Below, one piece after another: positions 38,422 to 40,972 of a stretch of 40,972 nucleotides of DNA. Origin of the DNA: Flavobacterium terrisoli (GTDB taxonomy: Bacteria > Bacteroidota > Bacteroidia > Flavobacteriales > Flavobacteriaceae). Under the pieces are notes generated by a model. It was not told the DNA's origin. It saw only the letters and a program-made list of their open reading frames with translations, and ran no database searches. Where the stretch lies: assembly GCF_030167905.1 (NCBI RefSeq), contig NZ_JARGNA010000011.1:1-40972 (forward strand), in the 5' to 3' direction. The first letter of the stretch is position 1. Each line of letters starts with the position of its first letter. A program made the translations under genes and the position numbers.

Positions 38422-40972
38422 ATGAAATCAAAAATTACATTATTATTACTGACTCTCTTCATGTGCGTAAGTAATTCGTATTCACAATTTGATGCTCAAC
38501 ATCCCGATTTAAGGAATTGTGGTTCTGCCCCAAATTACTATCTGGACGTCTTCAATTGTAACTCCAATAACTTTACGTTGGACCAAGTATTCCTTAGTCT
38601 GATGAATGTTAACGGACAACCGATGAATACAACAACCTGTACTATTGGGGTAACCCAACAAGTATATGTTATGTTGAACTATACATCAAATGCAAGTAAT
38701 ACGCCTAACAACTGTAGGCTGTTTGCTGATTTGACGATAGATGGTGTGGTAACCCCAATCAATGCCTATCTTGGTAATATTCCTCCGGGATTAAACCAAA
38801 GACAGATTTATGGTCCGTTTATATGGACCTGTGGCCAGGAGTTATCACTTAACCGAATTTTGGTTGTTTGGAGAACCGGAGGAAGCTCAACTCAGTTGGC
38901 TTCTTATAACTGTAGCACTTACAGTTCTTCACAATGTGAATTACCAGGTGATACAATTATTGCAAAACCTTTGGCTGTACAGTTTATTTATAAAGCTTGT
39001 AGAGTTGGAAATAATACTACGGTATTTTTTACTTCAACAACTAATGGTGGGATACCTGCATATTCTTATGCCTGGGATTTTGACAATAACGGCACAACCG
39101 ATTCCACAATTGCCAATCCAACTTTTACCTATACGACGGCCAATAATACGGCGCGGCTTACGGTAACGGATTCACAGGGATTGAGCAATACTTATACTTT
39201 ACCTATTGTACCGCCAACCGAGTTAATGTTGAGCGAAACCCATGTTAACGTAAGTTGTGGTGGTGGAAACACTGGTTCAATCGATTTAAGTGTAACTGGT
39301 GGAACAGGTGCGTACACATATTCATGGACAAATGGTGCTACCAGCCAAGATTTAACTGGTTTAGCTGCCGGTACTTATACTGTAACAGTAACCGATGCTA
39401 ATGGTTGTCAAAAAACATTACCGGTAACTATTAGCGGTGGTGATTCAAACAACCCTGTCGTAACTGCTCCTGGTAATACAACTATTCAAGGTTGTAATAC
39501 AGGATCACTTGCCACAGCAGGTTTGCTTGCTTTCTCAAGTACACAAACTACCATATCTGCCGCTACATTTAATACCGCCGGTGGTTCTTATACAGATGCT
39601 TCAGCAATTTTAAGCATTACCTATCAAGATGCTCAAAGTGGTTCTTGCCCAACAGTGGTAACCAGAACATTCAGAGTAACTGATAGCTGTAATAATGTTG
39701 GAACTGCTGTTCAAACTATAACAATCCAAGACACAACAGCTCCGGTGATTGCAGCTTTGCCTGCTCCATCATCTATCTCTTGTCCGGCTACGCCTTCATT
39801 TGCGACGGCTACGGCTACTGATAACTGTGGAACTGTTGCTTCTTTAACTTTTAATGATGTAACTACCCCTGGTGCTTGTGCAGGTTCTTATTCTGTAACC
39901 AGAACTTGGACGGCTGTTGATGCTTGTAACAATTCATCCACAGCAACTCAAACCATTACGGTAACTGATACAACTGCTCCGGTTATTGCAGCTTTACCTG
40001 CTCCATCGACTATCTCTTGTCCGGCTACGCCTTCATTTGCGACAGCTACGGCTACTGATGCTTGTGGATCTGGTGCTACTTTAACTTTTAACGATGTAAC
40101 CACTCCTGGTGCTTGTGCCGGTTCTTATTCTGTAACCAGAACTTGGACGGCTGTTGACGCTTGTGGAAATTCTTCTACAGCTTCTCAAACCATTAATGTA
40201 CAAGATGTAACGGCTCCGGTGATTGCAGCTTTACCTGCTCCATCAACAATCTCTTGTCCGGCTACGCCTTCATTTGCGACAGCTACGGCTACTGACGGTT
40301 GTGGATCTGGTGCTACTTTAACTTTTAACGATGTAACCACTCCTGGTGCTTGTGCCGGTTCTTATTCTGTGACCAGAACTTGGACGGCTGTTGACGCTTG
40401 TGGACAATCTTCTACAGCAACTCAAACCATCACAGTAATCGATACAACTGCTCCGGTTATTGCAGCTTTACCTGCTCCATCGACTATCTCTTGTCCGGCT
40501 ACGCCATCGTTTGCGACGGCTACGGCTACTGACGGTTGTGGATCTGGTGCTACTTTAACTTTTAATGATGTAACAACTCCTGGTGCTTGTGCCGGTTCTT
40601 ATTCTGTAACCAGAACTTGGACGGCTGTTGACGCTTGTGGAAATTCTTCTACAGCTTCTCAAACCATTAATGTACAAGATGTAACCGCTCCGGTGATTGC
40701 AGCTTTACCTGCTCCATCGACTATCTCTTGTCCGGCTACGCCTTCATTTGCGACAGCTACGGCTACTGACGGTTGTGGATCTGGTGCTACTTTAACTTTT
40801 AACGATGTAACCACTCCTGGTGCTTGTGCCGGTTCTTATTCTGTAACCAGAACTTGGACGGCTGTTGACGCTTGTGGAAATTCTTCTACAGCTTCTCAAA
40901 CCATTAATGTACAAGATGTAACCGCTCCGGTGATTGCAGCTTTACCTGCTCCATCAACAATCTCTTGTCCGG
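38422..40972 (+). CDS. Giant secreted repeat adhesin, N-terminal part (3' end outside window)
   Basis: The frame is open from the ATG at 38422 to the window edge, at least 850 residues. It begins with a signal peptide (ITLLLLTLFMCVSNSYSQ, cleavage near the end of that segment). Residues about 20-190 form a Cys-containing head without a recognised family. Next come a PKD domain (YSYAWDFDNNGTTDS, about 212-226), a SprB-type repeat (GAYTYSWTNGATSQDLTG, LAAGTYTVTVTDANGC, about 296-332), an Ig/HYR-like segment, and tandem 79-residue repeats from about residue 441 to the edge. This matches type IX-secreted adhesins of Flavobacterium. The exact ligand is unknown. It is a different protein from the left-edge adhesin, with different repeats. 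Confidence 0.88.
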   Translation, partial: MKSKITLLLLTLFMCVSNSYSQFDAQHPDLRNCGSAPNYYLDVFNCNSNNFTLDQVFLSLMNVNGQPMNTTTCTIGVTQQVYVMLNYTSNASNTPNNCRLFADLTIDGVVTPINAYLGNIPPGLNQRQIYGPFIWTCGQELSLNRILVVWRTGGSSTQLASYNCSTYSSSQCELPGDTIIAKPLAVQFIYKACRVGNNTTVFFTSTTNGGIPAYSYAWDFDNNGTTDSTIANPTFTYTTANNTARLTVTDSQGLSNTYTLPIVPPTELMLSETHVNVSCGGGNTGSIDLSVTGGTGAYTYSWTNGATSQDLTGLAAGTYTVTVTDANGCQKTLPVTISGGDSNNPVVTAPGNTTIQGCNTGSLATAGLLAFSSTQTTISAATFNTAGGSYTDASAILSITYQDAQSGSCPTVVTRTFRVTDSCNNVGTAVQTITIQDTTAPVIAALPAPSSISCPATPSFATATATDNCGTVASLTFNDVTTPGACAGSYSVTRTWTAVDACNNSSTATQTITVTDTTAPVIAALPAPSTISCPATPSFATATATDACGSGATLTFNDVTTPGACAGSYSVTRTWTAVDACGNSSTASQTINVQDVTAPVIAALPAPSTISCPATPSFATATATDGCGSGATLTFNDVTTPGACAGSYSVTRTWTAVDACGQSSTATQTITVIDTTAPVIAALPAPSTISCPATPSFATATATDGCGSGATLTFNDVTTPGACAGSYSVTRTWTAVDACGNSSTASQTINVQDVTAPVIAALPAPSTISCPATPSFATATATDGCGSGATLTFNDVTTPGACAGSYSVTRTWTAVDACGNSSTASQTINVQDVTAPVIAALPAPSTISCP
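39742..40972 (+). repeat. Tandem 237-bp (79-residue) repeats in the right adhesin
   Basis: Units begin at 39742, 39979, 40216, 40453, 40690 and 40927, an exact 237-bp period; five are complete and a sixth runs off the edge. Each encodes PVIAALPAPS...CPATPSFATATATD...C...TFNDVTTPGACAGSYSV...WTAVDAC with four Cys. Unit ends alternate between T(V/I)xDTTA and NVQDVTA. Later units are nearly identical at DNA level, so assembly copy number may be unreliable. Confidence 0.93.

Noticed and set aside
39742..40972. CRISPR array
   Set aside because: The period is 237 bp, units are coding and similar along their full length, with no spacer/repeat structure.
1..40972. tRNA genes, insertion sequences, phage genes or defence systems
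   Set aside because: No cloverleaf in the intergenic gaps, and no transposase, integrase or typical defence protein among the frames. The window is mainly core genes with adhesins at both ends.

Overview
The window looks like a chromosomal segment from a Flavobacterium-type member of the Bacteroidota (Flavobacteriia). Reasons: AT-rich DNA, Bacteroidota-style -7 promoter motifs (TAnnTTTG) close upstream of many genes, giant repeat-rich secreted adhesins of the kind exported by type IX secretion, and lineage-typical neighbourhoods (RecD-like helicase next to DUF3822 and rsmD; arginine decarboxylase next to a deoxyhypusine-synthase homologue; sixA-ppk1-ppx).

Layout. 1-6935 (-) is the N-terminal ~2,311 residues of a giant repeat adhesin running off the left edge. 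7047-14283 (-) holds proline dehydrogenase, then a compact light-repair island: photolyase, DUF2256 zinc peptide, FeS-type (6-4) photolyase, DASH cryptochrome and an SDR/DUF2867 protein. Upstream of the island is only the 3' stub of a flavin reductase, apparently fused by deletion to the end of a DUF2452 gene. 14819-19110 (+) is aroB, a 59-codon leader ORF, arginine decarboxylase, a DHS-like enzyme (probably homospermidine synthesis) and an acidic-tailed protein. 19176-25854 (-) is DinB, PEP carboxylase, an Lrp/AsnC regulator, an M14 carboxypeptidase, a surface lipoprotein and an acyltransferase. 25887-31741 is mixed: SpeE-like methyltransferase and K+ channel (+), kdsB and RecD-like helicase (-), DUF3822 and rsmD (+), and a ferredoxin-reductase-like flavoprotein (-). 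31819-32116 (-) is RNase P RNA. 32244-34042 (+) is dnaX. 34039-37774 (-) is a polyphosphate operon. A ~650-bp AT-rich gap precedes a second giant adhesin (38422 to the right edge, +) containing 79-residue tandem repeats.

How the genes work together. Several short functional blocks stand out: blue-light DNA repair with overlapping reading frames, polyamine synthesis from arginine, polyphosphate synthesis and hydrolysis, and surface adhesion at both ends of the window.

The most notable observation is that dnaX is interrupted at a run of ten A residues containing an in-phase A AAA AAG heptamer. The zero frame stops four codons later and gives a gamma-like 360-residue protein. A -1 shift, or slippage of the transcript to 11 or 8 A, gives a full-length ~599-residue tau. 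This is a candidate recoding site, although a sequencing or assembly error in the homopolymer must be excluded. Other points of interest are the possibly leaderless ORF in front of speA, the flavin-reductase stub that leaves the photolyase with a TTG start, two four-copy octamer arrays, a heptamer repeat in the tau linker, and the dimeric (A-B-A-B) organisation of both adhesin repeat arrays.
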